From: CAYXWM01 sp964468805
GTDB lineage: Bacteria; Bacillota; Clostridia; Lachnospirales; WRBF01
Assembly: GCA_964468805.1 (NCBI GenBank)
Contig: CAYXWM010000010.1
Coordinates: 1-58,485 of the forward strand
Direction: 5' to 3'
Length of the DNA stretch: 58,485 bases
The first letter of the stretch is position 1, and each line of letters begins with the position of its first letter. The position numbers were made by a program, and so were the translations under genes. Positions 32,649 to 41,197 of this stretch are shown one piece after another. The notes below the pieces were generated by a model. The model saw nothing but the letters and a program-made list of their open reading frames with translations, was not told the DNA's origin and did no database searches.

Positions 32649-33071
32649 CTACCGGATTAGACCTTTTCTAATAGCCGAATCAATGTCGATAAAACGACAC
32701 ATGGCGGTTTCAGATTTACGAAACCCCAAGGTTTGGTAAAATCCTTCCTTTCCGGGCGTTGCGTATAGCAGTATATTTTTGTCATCTTGATCTTTCAACA
32801 GCTCTGCGACTATTGTTTTTCCTAATCCATGTCCTTGATAATCACTGCGGACGACAATATCGTACAGGACACCCTGATATGAGCCGTCAGTTAATAATCG
32901 CCCGCATCCAATGAGGACATCACTGTCGTAAACGAATATAACTTTTGAACTGTTCTCAAAGGCGATTTTATGTTTTTCGACACTATAGGTCGCCATATTT
33001 TCCTTAGCAAGCAGAGATTTAACAGCAGTCCAATCTACACCTGTTGTAGTTGTTTCAATTTTTAGTTTCAA
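32649..33071 (-). CDS. GNAT-family N-acetyltransferase
   Basis: Acetyl-CoA-dependent acetyltransferase of 140 residues, substrate unknown. The GNAT acetyl-CoA motif is VVRSDYQGHGLGKTIVAELL, with the R/QxxGxG/A pattern as QGHGLG, and the last part YATPGKEGFYQTLGFRKSETAM has the usual GFYxxLGF. Start is TTG 33071, 7 nt after AGGAGA. It points against the feo genes and splits feoB from the FeoB-associated Cys-rich gene. Its upstream region holds a folded element of about 126 nt. Confidence 0.85.
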   Translation of the reverse strand: MKLKIETTTTGVDWTAVKSLLAKENMATYSVEKHKIAFENSSKVIFVYDSDVLIGCGRLLTDGSYQGVLYDIVVRSDYQGHGLGKTIVAELLKDQDDKNILLYATPGKEGFYQTLGFRKSETAMCRFIDIDSAIRKGLIR

Positions 33072-33128
33072 TATTATCTCTCCTAAAAGGTTTATATTTT
33101 ATATTTCTGTTTAGCGGTATCGCATCAT

Positions 33129-33254
33129 AATAGCGTATCGATTTCGGTAGCTACCCGGCTCTATAGTATATAATCGTAAGGACAGAGACGAATTCTTTCT
33201 TACGTGGCTCTACCCAAAAGAGAGTTACACCGCCCTCTGTCTGCTACGCTTATT
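33129..33254. ncRNA. Candidate structured RNA element (strand uncertain, minus favoured)
   Basis: Bounded by AATAGCGTA/TACGCTTATT arms (9 pairs with one bulge). Inside are CGTAAG/CTTACG (33175-33204) and GACAGAG/CTCTGTC (33181-33241), which cross, so they are either alternatives or a pseudoknot, plus a CTCT/AGAG hairpin. On the minus strand TTGTTA-17-GATAAT with an extended -10 TG ends at the right edge, making it a leader of the GNAT gene of about 175 nt. I cannot match it to a known riboswitch. Confidence 0.45.
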
Positions 33255-33255
33255 A

Positions 33256-33284
33256 TCACATATCCTATTAAGGATAACAAGTTT
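33256..33284 (-). promoter_or_regulatory. Probable promoter for the GNAT gene and its folded leader
   Basis: Minus strand TTGTTA, 17-bp spacer, TGTGATAAT (extended -10). Would start transcription near the folded element at 33254. Confidence 0.45.
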
Positions 33285-33339
33285 ATTATACGGTATCCTT
33301 GTCAAAAACACCGTAAATACATTACTCAAGGTGAATTTT

Positions 33340-33504
33340 ATGAATCTTATAATTCAAAACTTACCAACCGTTTTGGTGGCGTTGGCAGTATTTGCCTCTG
33401 TTGCCTTTGTAACATACAAGATGTATCGTGATAAAAAAGCGGGAAAGAATTCTTGCAGCGGATGTAATGGCTGTAGCGGCTGTTCATCTTCTAAAACTAT
33501 GTAA
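33340..33504 (+). CDS. FeoB-associated Cys-rich membrane protein
   Basis: 54-residue protein: one N-terminal membrane helix (PTVLVALAVFASVAFVTY), a basic stretch KMYRDKKAGK, then four Cys in NSCSGCNGCSGCSSS. This is the pattern of the small FeoB-associated proteins found next to feoB in Firmicutes. They are thought to help Fe(II) uptake or handling, possibly by binding iron through the Cys cluster. ATG 33340 follows AAGGTG at 7 nt. It is separated from feoB by an inverted GNAT gene, so it needs its own promoter; it ends at a clear terminator. Confidence 0.85.
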   Translation: MNLIIQNLPTVLVALAVFASVAFVTYKMYRDKKAGKNSCSGCNGCSGCSSSKTM

Positions 33505-33510
33505 AAATTT

Positions 33511-33545
33511 AAGGTGAAGCGGAATATTCTGCTTCACCTTTTTAA
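33511..33545 (+). terminator. Intrinsic terminator
   Basis: 10-bp stem AAGGTGAAGC/GCTTCACCTT around GGAATATTCT, followed by TTTTT, just past the Cys-rich gene. Confidence 0.9.
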
Positions 33546-33573
33546 CTTATTCTTAGCATGAATTTTATTAACC

Positions 33574-34368
33574 CTATTTAAAATTCGCTGCCTTTACATA
33601 CGCCGAAAACTCCGAACCGTCCCGGTTCATTCCTTTAAAAATATACGCCGGCTGTAAGATGCTGTTTTCATATACGTAATTCAATACAACATCATTAATT
33701 ACAACTTCTTGATAAGCTTCAGGCAATTCATCAGCCGCCTGTATCAATGATTTTATCTCACAACTATTAAAAATACTGTATCTTAAATAATAATAGTCCA
33801 TGGATAAAATCCTTCCGTCACTATCCATGGTAACACAGGTGTTAAAGTCATTCTTCTCGTAGTTCCCCAATTTATCCACAAAGGTTACTTTAATGGTATT
33901 GTCGGAAAACTCGGTATTGGTATGGTCATATTTTAAACTCAGGCAACGTGCCTCTATAAAGGCCATAGCTTTTTTTACAGCTTCTTCGGGAGTAATAGAT
34001 GGATTCACCGATACGGTGGCAACCTTACTTTCATATCTAATATAATCCATATATTTATATACTATCAGTAGGGATTGCTTATCCGAATAGCAGTAAAAAT
34101 CCTCCTCTTCTTCAAAACTTCCCTTAATATTAAAACTATTGCAATAATAATCTGCCGTTTCTCGGGTATTTTCCCGAAAACGAGGAAGATAGGTGTTCAT
34201 TCTGTATATTGCCGGCAAATTGCTTGGGTTTAGTACCTTATAATTTCCGGTAACAAAAACTTCATTGGTTTGCAACTGCCAAACGGGAGCAGTCTTTACC
34301 TCATAAAGCATGGATATTAATATTAATCCCATAAATATAAGAAAAACAAATTGCAACAGTCTTTTCAT
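33574..34368 (-). CDS. Membrane-anchored hypothetical protein (YycI-like appearance)
   Basis: 264 residues from ATG 34368, which has AAAGGA 9 nt ahead. One N-terminal membrane helix (MKRLLQFVFLIFMGLILISM) and an outside domain of about 235 residues with SITPEEAVKKAMAFIE, LGNYEKNDFNTCVTMDSDGRILSMDYYYLRY and a final LQPAYIFKGMNRDGSEFSAYV. Two or three repeats of a small alpha/beta unit are suggested, as in YycI/YycH-type regulators, but there is no walRK operon here. I do not firmly recognise it; function unknown. It stands alone between a terminator and the aminotransferase gene. Confidence 0.6.
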   Translation of the reverse strand: MKRLLQFVFLIFMGLILISMLYEVKTAPVWQLQTNEVFVTGNYKVLNPSNLPAIYRMNTYLPRFRENTRETADYYCNSFNIKGSFEEEEDFYCYSDKQSLLIVYKYMDYIRYESKVATVSVNPSITPEEAVKKAMAFIEARCLSLKYDHTNTEFSDNTIKVTFVDKLGNYEKNDFNTCVTMDSDGRILSMDYYYLRYSIFNSCEIKSLIQAADELPEAYQEVVINDVVLNYVYENSILQPAYIFKGMNRDGSEFSAYVKAANFK

Positions 34369-34458
34369 TTCATTCAGTCCTTTAAGTAGGCCGCTCAATT
34401 GCATCGATAAATTATAGTTCGGCTTTAAAAAAGCAGCTTTACTATAATGCCCCGAGAG

Positions 34459-35583
34459 TTAGATAAGTTCCTTGGCGAATATATGATTCAACAAATCTCC
34501 GGAGATTACTCCTTTGTTTCTTAAAACCCTATCCAAGGCAGCTAAAGCCACAGCAACTTTCTCTACGCTACAATTCTCTCCCATATGACCGATTCTTATA
34601 AGTCTGTTTTTAAATTCTCCCAAAGAACCTGCTATCATCACGTCAAGATTTAGCATATCCTTGTATATTTGCCCATAATCCGTATCCTTGGGTACGTAAA
34701 AGGCAGTAACAGTATTGGAGTGACCTTCTTTACAAAACAATTCCAAACCTGCTTGGCTTAAAGCGGCACGTACAGCCTTGGCTATTCTTTCATGGCGTTT
34801 TACGAACTCGGTTTCGCCGATCAGCCTGTCAACTGCCGTGTCAAGGGCGAAAAGTAAAGCCCCGGGCATGGTATAAGGAAACCATCTGTTTTTTACCGAA
34901 TCTTTGTAATTTAACAGATTCAGATAATAACTTGGAATAGGGTTATATCTGCCGGTCATTTTATCCCAAGCAGCTTGACTTACGGATAAAAAACTTAACC
35001 CCGTCGGTGCTGACAGACATTTTTGAGAAGCCCCCAAAACCACGTCAATTTTGTTCCTATCCGCATTAATTTCCTCGCCGCCTATGGCAGATACGGAATC
35101 TACTATGCTGATTATTCCGTATTTATTAAGTATTGGACAAATCCGCTCAACAGGGTTGGTAAGCCCGGTGGGTGTTTCGCAATGAACCAAGGTGGCTACC
35201 TTAAAGTTGGAATCTTCTTTAAAAAACTCCTCCAATTTTTCAACGTCAATGGGCTTATCATAATCCCCGGAAAACATTACGGCTTTACCGCCTGCCAATT
35301 CTATAAGTTCTTTAAACCCATTTCCGAAAATCCCATTGTCTATACACAGTACCCTATCTCCCTTTTCTATTAAAGAGACACAGGCGGCTTCAAGAGCTAT
35401 CATCCCTTCGCCGCACATTATGATTACATCATTGGTTGTATTTAGAATTCCGGCGATTTTCCTTGACAGCTGTTGGTAGAAATCAACAAAAGAATCATCC
35501 AAATCGGTGTTGGGATAATCAAGGGAAAGTCTCATTCTTACGTCTTCGTGAACTGCTGTTGGTCCCGGCGTCATATTTAACAT
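34459..35583 (-). CDS. Class V aminotransferase (alanine/serine-glyoxylate or serine-pyruvate type)
   Basis: PLP-dependent transaminase of 374 residues. Start pattern MLNMTPGPTAVHEDV (substrate carboxylate loop), CGEGMIALEAA, VHCETPTGLTNP, DSVSAIGGEEI with PLP Asp 162, and GASQKCLSAPTGL with PLP Lys 188. This matches the group that includes serine-glyoxylate, alanine-glyoxylate and ureidoglycine-glyoxylate aminotransferases. No purine-degradation genes are near, so alanine- or serine-glyoxylate is the safer guess. Ribosome site AGGAGAG. Single gene, facing away from folE. Confidence 0.85.
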   Translation of the reverse strand: MLNMTPGPTAVHEDVRMRLSLDYPNTDLDDSFVDFYQQLSRKIAGILNTTNDVIIMCGEGMIALEAACVSLIEKGDRVLCIDNGIFGNGFKELIELAGGKAVMFSGDYDKPIDVEKLEEFFKEDSNFKVATLVHCETPTGLTNPVERICPILNKYGIISIVDSVSAIGGEEINADRNKIDVVLGASQKCLSAPTGLSFLSVSQAAWDKMTGRYNPIPSYYLNLLNYKDSVKNRWFPYTMPGALLFALDTAVDRLIGETEFVKRHERIAKAVRAALSQAGLELFCKEGHSNTVTAFYVPKDTDYGQIYKDMLNLDVMIAGSLGEFKNRLIRIGHMGENCSVEKVAVALAALDRVLRNKGVISGDLLNHIFAKELI

Positions 35584-35917
35584 TATAATCTCTCCTCGTG
35601 TGTATACCCTTATTAATTATAACATAATTTCAGTTTCTGTTTTCCTTGAACACACATTATTATATAGATTTTGGCTTGTATTGCAATAATTACACATAGA
35701 AAGCCATCGTAAAATTTTAACGAAATATTTCATAATTATTTTGCTTTTTTCGACAGAAGATATTATAATGTTATTATATTTTTTGACCTGACCGACAAGA
35801 TATTAAATTTATCCGGAATCAAATCAGAGAAATTAATACTTTTTCGTGAATACTTAAAGATTATTCATAAGAATCAGCTTTAACTCATAAAAATTATATT
35901 CTGAATGAGGTTAGCAT
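35584..35917. other. AT-rich divergent intergenic region
   Basis: About 330 bp between the aminotransferase and folE. On the plus strand TCGACA-16-TATTAT (about 35750-35778) could be a folE promoter. I see no tetrahydrofolate riboswitch or other recognisable element. Confidence 0.35.
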
Positions 35918-36490
35918 ATGGTAGACAAAACCAGAATCGAAAATGCCGTTAGAGAAATTTTAATAGCAATCGGAGAAGATCCCAATAGAGAAGGTTTGCT
36001 GGAAACGCCCAAACGGGTGGCAAACATGTATGAAGAAGTCTTTGCGGGTATGCATCAAGACCCCAAAGAATTAATAAAGGTGTTTTATGAAGGTACGGGC
36101 GATGATTTGGTTGTGGTAAAGGATATTACGCTGTATTCCATGTGTGAACATCATCTTTTACCCTTTACCGGTCAAGCCCATGTTATTTACCTGCCCAACG
36201 AAAGCGGTGAAATTCTGGGGTTAAGCAAGGTAGCACGATTGGTGGACAATATCTCCAAAAAGCCGCAATTGCAAGAAAAATTATGTGCCGAACTGGCAGA
36301 TATTATTGTAGAAGCCATAAATCCCAGAGGGGTATGTGTAGTTGTAGAGGCGGAACATCTTTGCATGACCATGAGAGGGATTAGAAAGCCCGGCTCTAAA
36401 ACGGTAACTTTTGCAAACAGAGGCATATTTAAAAACGATGCCCAAAAGAGAGCGGAAGCTCTGTCATTAATTAATATCTCGGGAAAATAG
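35918..36490 (+). CDS. folE: GTP cyclohydrolase I
   Basis: Zn enzyme converting GTP to 7,8-dihydroneopterin triphosphate, the first step of folate synthesis. The 190-residue protein has Cys 76 and His 79 in SMCEHHLLPF, His 147 and Cys 149 in EAEHLCMTMRG, and GLSKVARLVD. Ribosome site GAGGTTAGC-ATG. It heads folE-HD-folP-folBK; the stop TAG is followed after one base by the next ATG. Confidence 0.96.
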   Translation: MVDKTRIENAVREILIAIGEDPNREGLLETPKRVANMYEEVFAGMHQDPKELIKVFYEGTGDDLVVVKDITLYSMCEHHLLPFTGQAHVIYLPNESGEILGLSKVARLVDNISKKPQLQEKLCAELADIIVEAINPRGVCVVVEAEHLCMTMRGIRKPGSKTVTFANRGIFKNDAQKRAEALSLINISGK

Positions 36491-36491
36491 T

Positions 36492-36971
36492 ATGGACAGA
36501 ATAAATTTAATTATTACCAATCCAAAATATCTTAAATATCTGAAAAAAATCCGGAAGCACGAAAAAAAACGTATATTTTGCAAGCATAATATTCAACATT
36601 TTTTGGACGTTGCCAGAATAGCCTATATATACAACTTGGAATCCGGATTAAACATAGAAAAGGATTTGATTTATGCTACCGCTCTGCTCCATGACATAGG
36701 CAAGTGGGAACAGTATGAATCCAAAACGCCTCACTGTTTGGCGAGTGCTCGGCTTTCAAGGGATATACTTGAAGAATGCGGCTATAATAACGAAGAATCA
36801 GAACAGATAACCGCTGCCATACTCAGCCACAGAAATTGCCCCGATACGGAAAATGATTTTAACAAACTGATTTATCGTGCAGACAAAGAGTCCCGGCGTT
36901 GCTTCGCTTGCAAGGCTTTTAAGGAATGTGATTGGACGGAAGACAGAAAAAATAAAGGCATAAATGTTTAG
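36492..36971 (+). CDS. HD-domain phosphohydrolase in the folate operon
   Basis: 159-residue metal-dependent HD hydrolase: His in KHNIQHFLDVARIAY, HD in ALLHDIGKWEQY, a further His in AILSHRNCP and Asp in LIYRADKESRRCFAC. Its place between folE (1 bp) and folP (36 bp) in a folate operon that has no Nudix enzyme makes it a strong candidate for removing phosphates from dihydroneopterin triphosphate, the step missing here. That role is inference; HD proteins also act on nucleotides. The C-terminal RCFACKAFKECDW Cys triplet is typical of a clostridial subgroup. Confidence 0.8.
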   Translation: MDRINLIITNPKYLKYLKKIRKHEKKRIFCKHNIQHFLDVARIAYIYNLESGLNIEKDLIYATALLHDIGKWEQYESKTPHCLASARLSRDILEECGYNNEESEQITAAILSHRNCPDTENDFNKLIYRADKESRRCFACKAFKECDWTEDRKNKGINV

Positions 36972-37007
36972 GGCTTAATCCGTGATTGTCTACCGAAAGG
37001 AGCCGAC

Positions 37008-37832
37008 ATGAGAATCGGTAACACAGAATTTGAAATTGGCAAACGTACATATATAATGGGGATTTTAAACGTGACCCCGGATTCCTTTTCCGACGGCGGA
37101 AGCTTTAATTCCCTTCAAACTGCTTTAAAACACGCTAAAGAAATGATAGATGAAGGTGCGGATATTATAGATGTAGGCGGCGAATCTACAAGACCCGGTC
37201 ATGAAAAGATTTCCGAAGAAGAGGAGATTAAACGAGTTATCCCGGTAATAGCTGCCTTAAAGTCCATATTCTTAAACACACCGGTTTCAATAGATACCTA
37301 TAAACCGGCTGTAGCGGAAGCGGCAATCAAGGCAGGTGCCGATATGGTTAACGATATTTGGGGATTTCGACATTCTGAGAAAATGGCAGGCTTAACCGCA
37401 GAATATGACCTTCCTTGTTGTCTCATGCATAACAGAGACAATACCCGGTATGAAAATATAATAGAAGAAATGGTTGAAGACTTAACGGAAAGTATAGAAA
37501 TTGCTTTAAAAAACGGTGTCTCCAAATCCAACATAATTTTAGACCCCGGCATAGGCTTCGGAAAAACCTACGAGCAAAATTTATTTGTTTTAAACAACAT
37601 GGACAAATTAACAGAAAAATTGCCCTACCCCTTTCTTTTGGGTGCTTCCAGAAAGTCCACCATTGGAAAGGCTCTGGGAGATTTACCCACCGATCAACGC
37701 CTGGAGGGTACACTGGCAACCACAGCCATAGGAATTATGAAGGGTTGTGACTTTGTAAGGGTACACGATGTAAAAGAAAACAAACGAGCAGCAATTATGT
37801 CTGATAAAATAAGGAGGAGTAGCCTTGGATAA
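37008..37832 (+). CDS. folP: Dihydropteroate synthase
   Basis: TIM-barrel enzyme joining 6-hydroxymethyl-dihydropterin diphosphate and p-aminobenzoate; the sulfonamide target. 274 residues, with the two signatures MGILNVTPDSFSDGG and DVGGESTRPGHEKI, then LDPGIGFGKTYEQN and GASRKSTIG. Ribosome site AAAGGAG. It overlaps the next gene by 8 bp, so they are coupled. Confidence 0.96.
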   Translation: MRIGNTEFEIGKRTYIMGILNVTPDSFSDGGSFNSLQTALKHAKEMIDEGADIIDVGGESTRPGHEKISEEEEIKRVIPVIAALKSIFLNTPVSIDTYKPAVAEAAIKAGADMVNDIWGFRHSEKMAGLTAEYDLPCCLMHNRDNTRYENIIEEMVEDLTESIEIALKNGVSKSNIILDPGIGFGKTYEQNLFVLNNMDKLTEKLPYPFLLGASRKSTIGKALGDLPTDQRLEGTLATTAIGIMKGCDFVRVHDVKENKRAAIMSDKIRRSSLG

Positions 37833-38649
37833 GATAATTATAAATGATTTGGAAGTATATGCTTTTCACGGATTGTTTAAAGAAGAGAACATTCTGGGAC
37901 AAAAGTTTTTAATTTCAATGGTCTTACATTCCGATTTTCTGCAAGCCTCAAAAAACGACAATACCGCAAAACTTTTGGATTACGCGGAAGTATGCAAATT
38001 CACGGAAGAATCCTTTAAGAATAACCAATTTAAACTGATAGAAACCTGTGCCGAATATCTGGCTTCCGAAATACTCAAAAATTTCGAGGCGGTAAATACG
38101 GTGGAAGTAACCGTTAAAAAACCCTGGGCACCCATAGGCTGTCATCTGGACTATGTAGCCGTTAATATTACCAGGGGTCGTCATACGGTATTTTTGGGCT
38201 TGGGATCCAACATGGGCGACAAACAGGAATACCTGAACACAGCTATTAAGGCATTGAATACCGACGATACAAAGGTTATCAAGGTTTCTTCCTTTACAGA
38301 AACCGAACCGGTAGGCTATCTCGACCAAGATAAATTTTTAAACTGTGCCGTGGAAATAAAAACGCTTCTTTCACCTATAGAATTGTTTGAACTTACTTCC
38401 AACATAGAACGCTCTCTGGGCAGGGTTCGTACCATTCCTAACGGACCCAGAACAATTGATATAGATATCCTGCTTTACGATGAAAACATCTTCCATGCGG
38501 ACTGCCTTATTATTCCTCACGAAAGAATGACCGAACGTACTTTTGTTTTGGAACCCTTGGCAGAAATAGCTCCTTATGCAATGCACCCCATAGAACAAAA
38601 GCCCATTATTCGCTTGTTAAATAAACTCAAGGGAAATACAGCGGTTTAA
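37825..38649 (+). CDS. folBK: Dihydroneopterin aldolase / HPPK fusion
   Basis: Two consecutive folate steps in one chain of 274 residues. Residues 1-117 are FolB (IIINDLEVYAFHGLFKEE, with the catalytic Lys in EVTVKKPWAPIG); about 120-274 are 6-hydroxymethyl-dihydropterin pyrophosphokinase FolK (FLGLGSNMGDK, LGRVRTIPNGPRTIDIDILLY, IPHERMTERTFVLEPL). Start is TTG 37825 with AGGAGG ahead, inside the end of folP. A para-aminobenzoate branch and dihydrofolate synthase are not in this window. The operon ends at a terminator near 38700. Confidence 0.95.
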   Translation: MDKIIINDLEVYAFHGLFKEENILGQKFLISMVLHSDFLQASKNDNTAKLLDYAEVCKFTEESFKNNQFKLIETCAEYLASEILKNFEAVNTVEVTVKKPWAPIGCHLDYVAVNITRGRHTVFLGLGSNMGDKQEYLNTAIKALNTDDTKVIKVSSFTETEPVGYLDQDKFLNCAVEIKTLLSPIELFELTSNIERSLGRVRTIPNGPRTIDIDILLYDENIFHADCLIIPHERMTERTFVLEPLAEIAPYAMHPIEQKPIIRLLNKLKGNTAV

Positions 38650-38685
38650 GTAGAAATGCACTAAAATTATGTATTACTAATAAAT

Positions 38686-38718
38686 AAAAAAACTACCTTT
38701 TTAAAGGGTAGTTTTTTG
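38686..38718. terminator. Bidirectional terminator folBK/deoD
   Basis: AAAAACTACCTTT paired with AAAGGGTAGTTTTTT (one G.T pair), T-runs on both strands, between convergent genes. Confidence 0.85.
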
Positions 38719-38753
38719 TTATTATTCTTAAAATCTTATAACTGTGTTTCCGT

Positions 38754-39464
38754 CTATATTATTTCCAACGCCAGTTCCATCATTTGAGTAAAGCTTGTTT
38801 CCCGTTCTTCTGCTGTGGTGGTTTCCGGAGTGAAAATAGAATCCGATACAGTAAGGATACTCAGTGCTTTTTTGCCGGCACGAGCAGCATTCATATACAA
38901 TGCCGCAGTTTCCATTTCTGTACAGAGTACGCCCATTTTTTGCCATGCACCGGCGGAATTTGCATCGTCGTAAAATAAATCCGAAGATAAAATATTTCCT
39001 ACATGCACAGAAAGATTCTTTTCCATGGCGGTTGCGTAAGCTTTTACAGCAAGGTCAAAATCGGCTATGGGTGCAAATGTTCCGGGAAGTTTAAATTGAG
39101 CACCGTATCTAGAATTTGTACAAGCCGCTTGGGCTATAACTATATCTCTTATTTTTACTTTTTCGCTTAAGGCACCTGATGAACCTATGCGGATAATTTT
39201 CTCTACGTTGTATAAGTTAAATAATTCATAGGAGTAAATTCCCATTGAGGGCATACCCATACCCGAACCCATAACCGAAACGGGCTTGCCTTTATAATTG
39301 CCGGTAAATCCCAGCATATTTCTGACTTCATTAAAACATTTAACTTCGGTTAAATAATGCTCTGCGATAAATTTTGCTCTCAAAGGGTCTCCGGGCATTA
39401 AAACCGTCTTTGCCACGTCATTAATTTTTGCTGTGATATGAGGTGTGGGAATACTTATTTCCAT
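38754..39464 (-). CDS. deoD: Purine nucleoside phosphorylase, DeoD type
   Basis: Hexameric phosphorylase splitting purine nucleosides to base plus ribose-1-phosphate. 236 residues, typical; MPGDPLRAKFIAE for phosphate, GSGMGMPSMGIYSYEL, CTEMETAALYMNAAR and the catalytic Asp in LTVSDSIF. Ribosome site AAGGAGG. Monocistronic between the folate operon and the DUF3825 gene. A salvage role next to folate synthesis is sensible but the two are on opposite strands. Confidence 0.96.
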   Translation of the reverse strand: MEISIPTPHITAKINDVAKTVLMPGDPLRAKFIAEHYLTEVKCFNEVRNMLGFTGNYKGKPVSVMGSGMGMPSMGIYSYELFNLYNVEKIIRIGSSGALSEKVKIRDIVIAQAACTNSRYGAQFKLPGTFAPIADFDLAVKAYATAMEKNLSVHVGNILSSDLFYDDANSAGAWQKMGVLCTEMETAALYMNAARAGKKALSILTVSDSIFTPETTTAEERETSFTQMMELALEII

Positions 39465-39563
39465 ATTAGCCTCCTTACCGACCGAATTTGTAAATTATTT
39501 TTTATTATTTTTACCGGTCTTTGTAAAATTATTAATAATTGTTTTATACCGGTTATTCTTGTT

Positions 39564-40823
39564 CTATTCTTCAATTAACCAACTTGCATTGGGCAGAGAT
39601 ATAAGTCTTGCATTGTTATAGGCGGATTCCATATCCAGCACCGTATAAATAATCCAATGATCCATGTATTTGTTGACTACGATGGCACAGTCGGGTCTGG
39701 AGTTTTTAAAGTCGGAAAATAAGGGTATCAAGAAGTTTATCTCATATGTTCTTAGGTTATACATAGGGCGAATATATGTATAATCCAGTTTGCTCATAAG
39801 TACTGCGTGTTCCACGGAACTTTTTATTTTATATAACAAGTCTATGGATGATAAAGTTCTCAAACATTCCGGCAGTCGGTCTCTTCTTTCCAAGTAAATA
39901 TGGTCGAAATGAGAAATATCATTCAAATTAAAATCTTCAAACCTGCCGTTAAATATAAGAGAAGCCGGGTCTACCCAGAAAGGAAAAGACTCGATTTTAT
40001 CGTAGTTATTTGAAAAACCCAATAAGGAAGCTGTTTTGTAGCTGAAAATAATCGTGGGGTTTATTAAACGACAGCCTACCTCGGTTTTTGCTGAATCGGG
40101 TATAACGTATTTTTGTTTTTCGTATGATAAATATAATCTCGTTCCGTATACGGTCAGCAGTCTTGAATCAAATAAGACTCTTGTTTTATCGCTATTTTCA
40201 AGTATATATCGTTCGGAATTTTCCTTTTCCAACAGATGTAATGCCATTTTGCAGGTGGCATTTAAAAAGGTTTCCAAGCGGGTATAAATAGGGTTTCCGT
40301 TTTCATCTTTGGTTTCCCAGCGTTCTGTGTCGAAAAGGTTTTCGTAAAGGGTCTTTAAAAATTTATGATTTTCAGTATCTCTTGAATATGCCTTATATGT
40401 CTTGCCGCCGACTGCAGCCGGGCGTTTTTCTTTATTTTCGGTATTAGCTCTCTGTCTGAATTTTTGTTCTATCTCATAATACAAATCATCAAGCTTGCCT
40501 ACGAATGCACCGTACCAAACTTCGTCGCCTCTGTAGGAAGCTATGAATGAAAAGCAAATATTGTATGATAGATAAGGATAACTGCATTCCAATATTTTAA
40601 AATTACATTCACTGGGAGGAGTTTCATCTATAACATAGTCGTCAATACCGGTAAAATTTTTTCTGTAATATCTTTGTGTTACATTTTGAAATATCATATC
40701 TACATCTTTATTTTGAATTTCAGGTTTTGACAATATTCTGCAGAGCCTTGAATGTATTGTTTCCATGTTGTTTATAATACCGTAATTTTCCAGAGTGTCC
40801 TCCAGATATTTATTAAACAGCAT
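39564..40823 (-). CDS. DUF3825-containing protein of unknown function
   Basis: 419-residue soluble protein. The C-terminal half (about 250-415) matches the DUF3825 pattern: LLGFSNNYDKIESFPFWVDP-type segment, NGRFEDFNLNDISHFDHIYLERR, MYNLRTYEINFLIPL and a final WIIYTVLDMESAYNNARLI. The N-terminal half includes a basic stretch around residue 140. In other bacteria DUF3825 is sometimes attached to nucleic-acid-binding or phage-defence-like proteins; nothing here confirms that. ATG 40823 has GAAAGGAGCG ahead. A nested palindrome sits directly upstream, suggesting autoregulation or an RNA switch. Confidence 0.6.
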   Translation of the reverse strand: MLFNKYLEDTLENYGIINNMETIHSRLCRILSKPEIQNKDVDMIFQNVTQRYYRKNFTGIDDYVIDETPPSECNFKILECSYPYLSYNICFSFIASYRGDEVWYGAFVGKLDDLYYEIEQKFRQRANTENKEKRPAAVGGKTYKAYSRDTENHKFLKTLYENLFDTERWETKDENGNPIYTRLETFLNATCKMALHLLEKENSERYILENSDKTRVLFDSRLLTVYGTRLYLSYEKQKYVIPDSAKTEVGCRLINPTIIFSYKTASLLGFSNNYDKIESFPFWVDPASLIFNGRFEDFNLNDISHFDHIYLERRDRLPECLRTLSSIDLLYKIKSSVEHAVLMSKLDYTYIRPMYNLRTYEINFLIPLFSDFKNSRPDCAIVVNKYMDHWIIYTVLDMESAYNNARLISLPNASWLIEE

Positions 40824-40850
40824 GCTTCACGCTCCTTTCATTTCTGCTAA

Positions 40851-40935
40851 AGTAATTATACTTTAAATTCGGTAGGTTGTTTTTTTGAAACGTTAATCCG
40901 TTAAAGATAACGGTTCATTGTGAAGTATAATTACT
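40851..40935. repeat. Nested palindrome upstream of the DUF3825 gene
   Basis: Outer 13-bp perfect inverted repeat AGTAATTATACTT (40851-40863) and AAGTATAATTACT (40923-40935), with an inner 6-bp hairpin CCGTTA-AAGA-TAACGG (40898-40913). Each outer arm contains a TATAAT box, pointing outward in opposite directions. Confidence 0.65.
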
Positions 40936-41056
40936 GTATATAAAAATAAAATGACCCCGGCATACAGTAAACGCTGATTATTTTAATACTTTATCAGAGG
41001 TTACTTAGTTTTTTTACCGCAGGGATTCATTGGGAAAATATATGCTGTTTGTTTAT

Positions 41057-41197
41057 ATACTTATTTTTGAGTTAAGTAGTAACAAAAGGGTATATTCGTA
41101 ATGGTGAGCGACCGGTGTTTTTTTCATAAAAACCCCAAGAGCGAACCGTTTACGAAGAATAGATTTTGTTACTATTCCTTTTGTAATTAAGTTTAAT
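41057..41197 (+). repeat. MITE-like palindromic repeat family 1, copy A
   Basis: About 140 nt between DUF3825 and rpmE, nearly 90 % like copy B at 43699 by eye. Arms GTAACAAAA/TTTTGTTAC and TTCGTA/TACGAA, internal GGTGAGCGACCGGTG and a T7 run, edges close to ACTTAATTT/AAATTAAGT. Contains no ORF. Confidence 0.75.

Noticed and set aside
33129..33254. Known iron or nickel/cobalt riboswitch near the feo genes
   Set aside because: The position is tempting, but I could not match the conserved nucleotides of the NiCo/czcD class; left as an unnamed folded element.
35584..35917. Tetrahydrofolate riboswitch ahead of the folate operon
   Set aside because: None of the class's conserved stretches is present.
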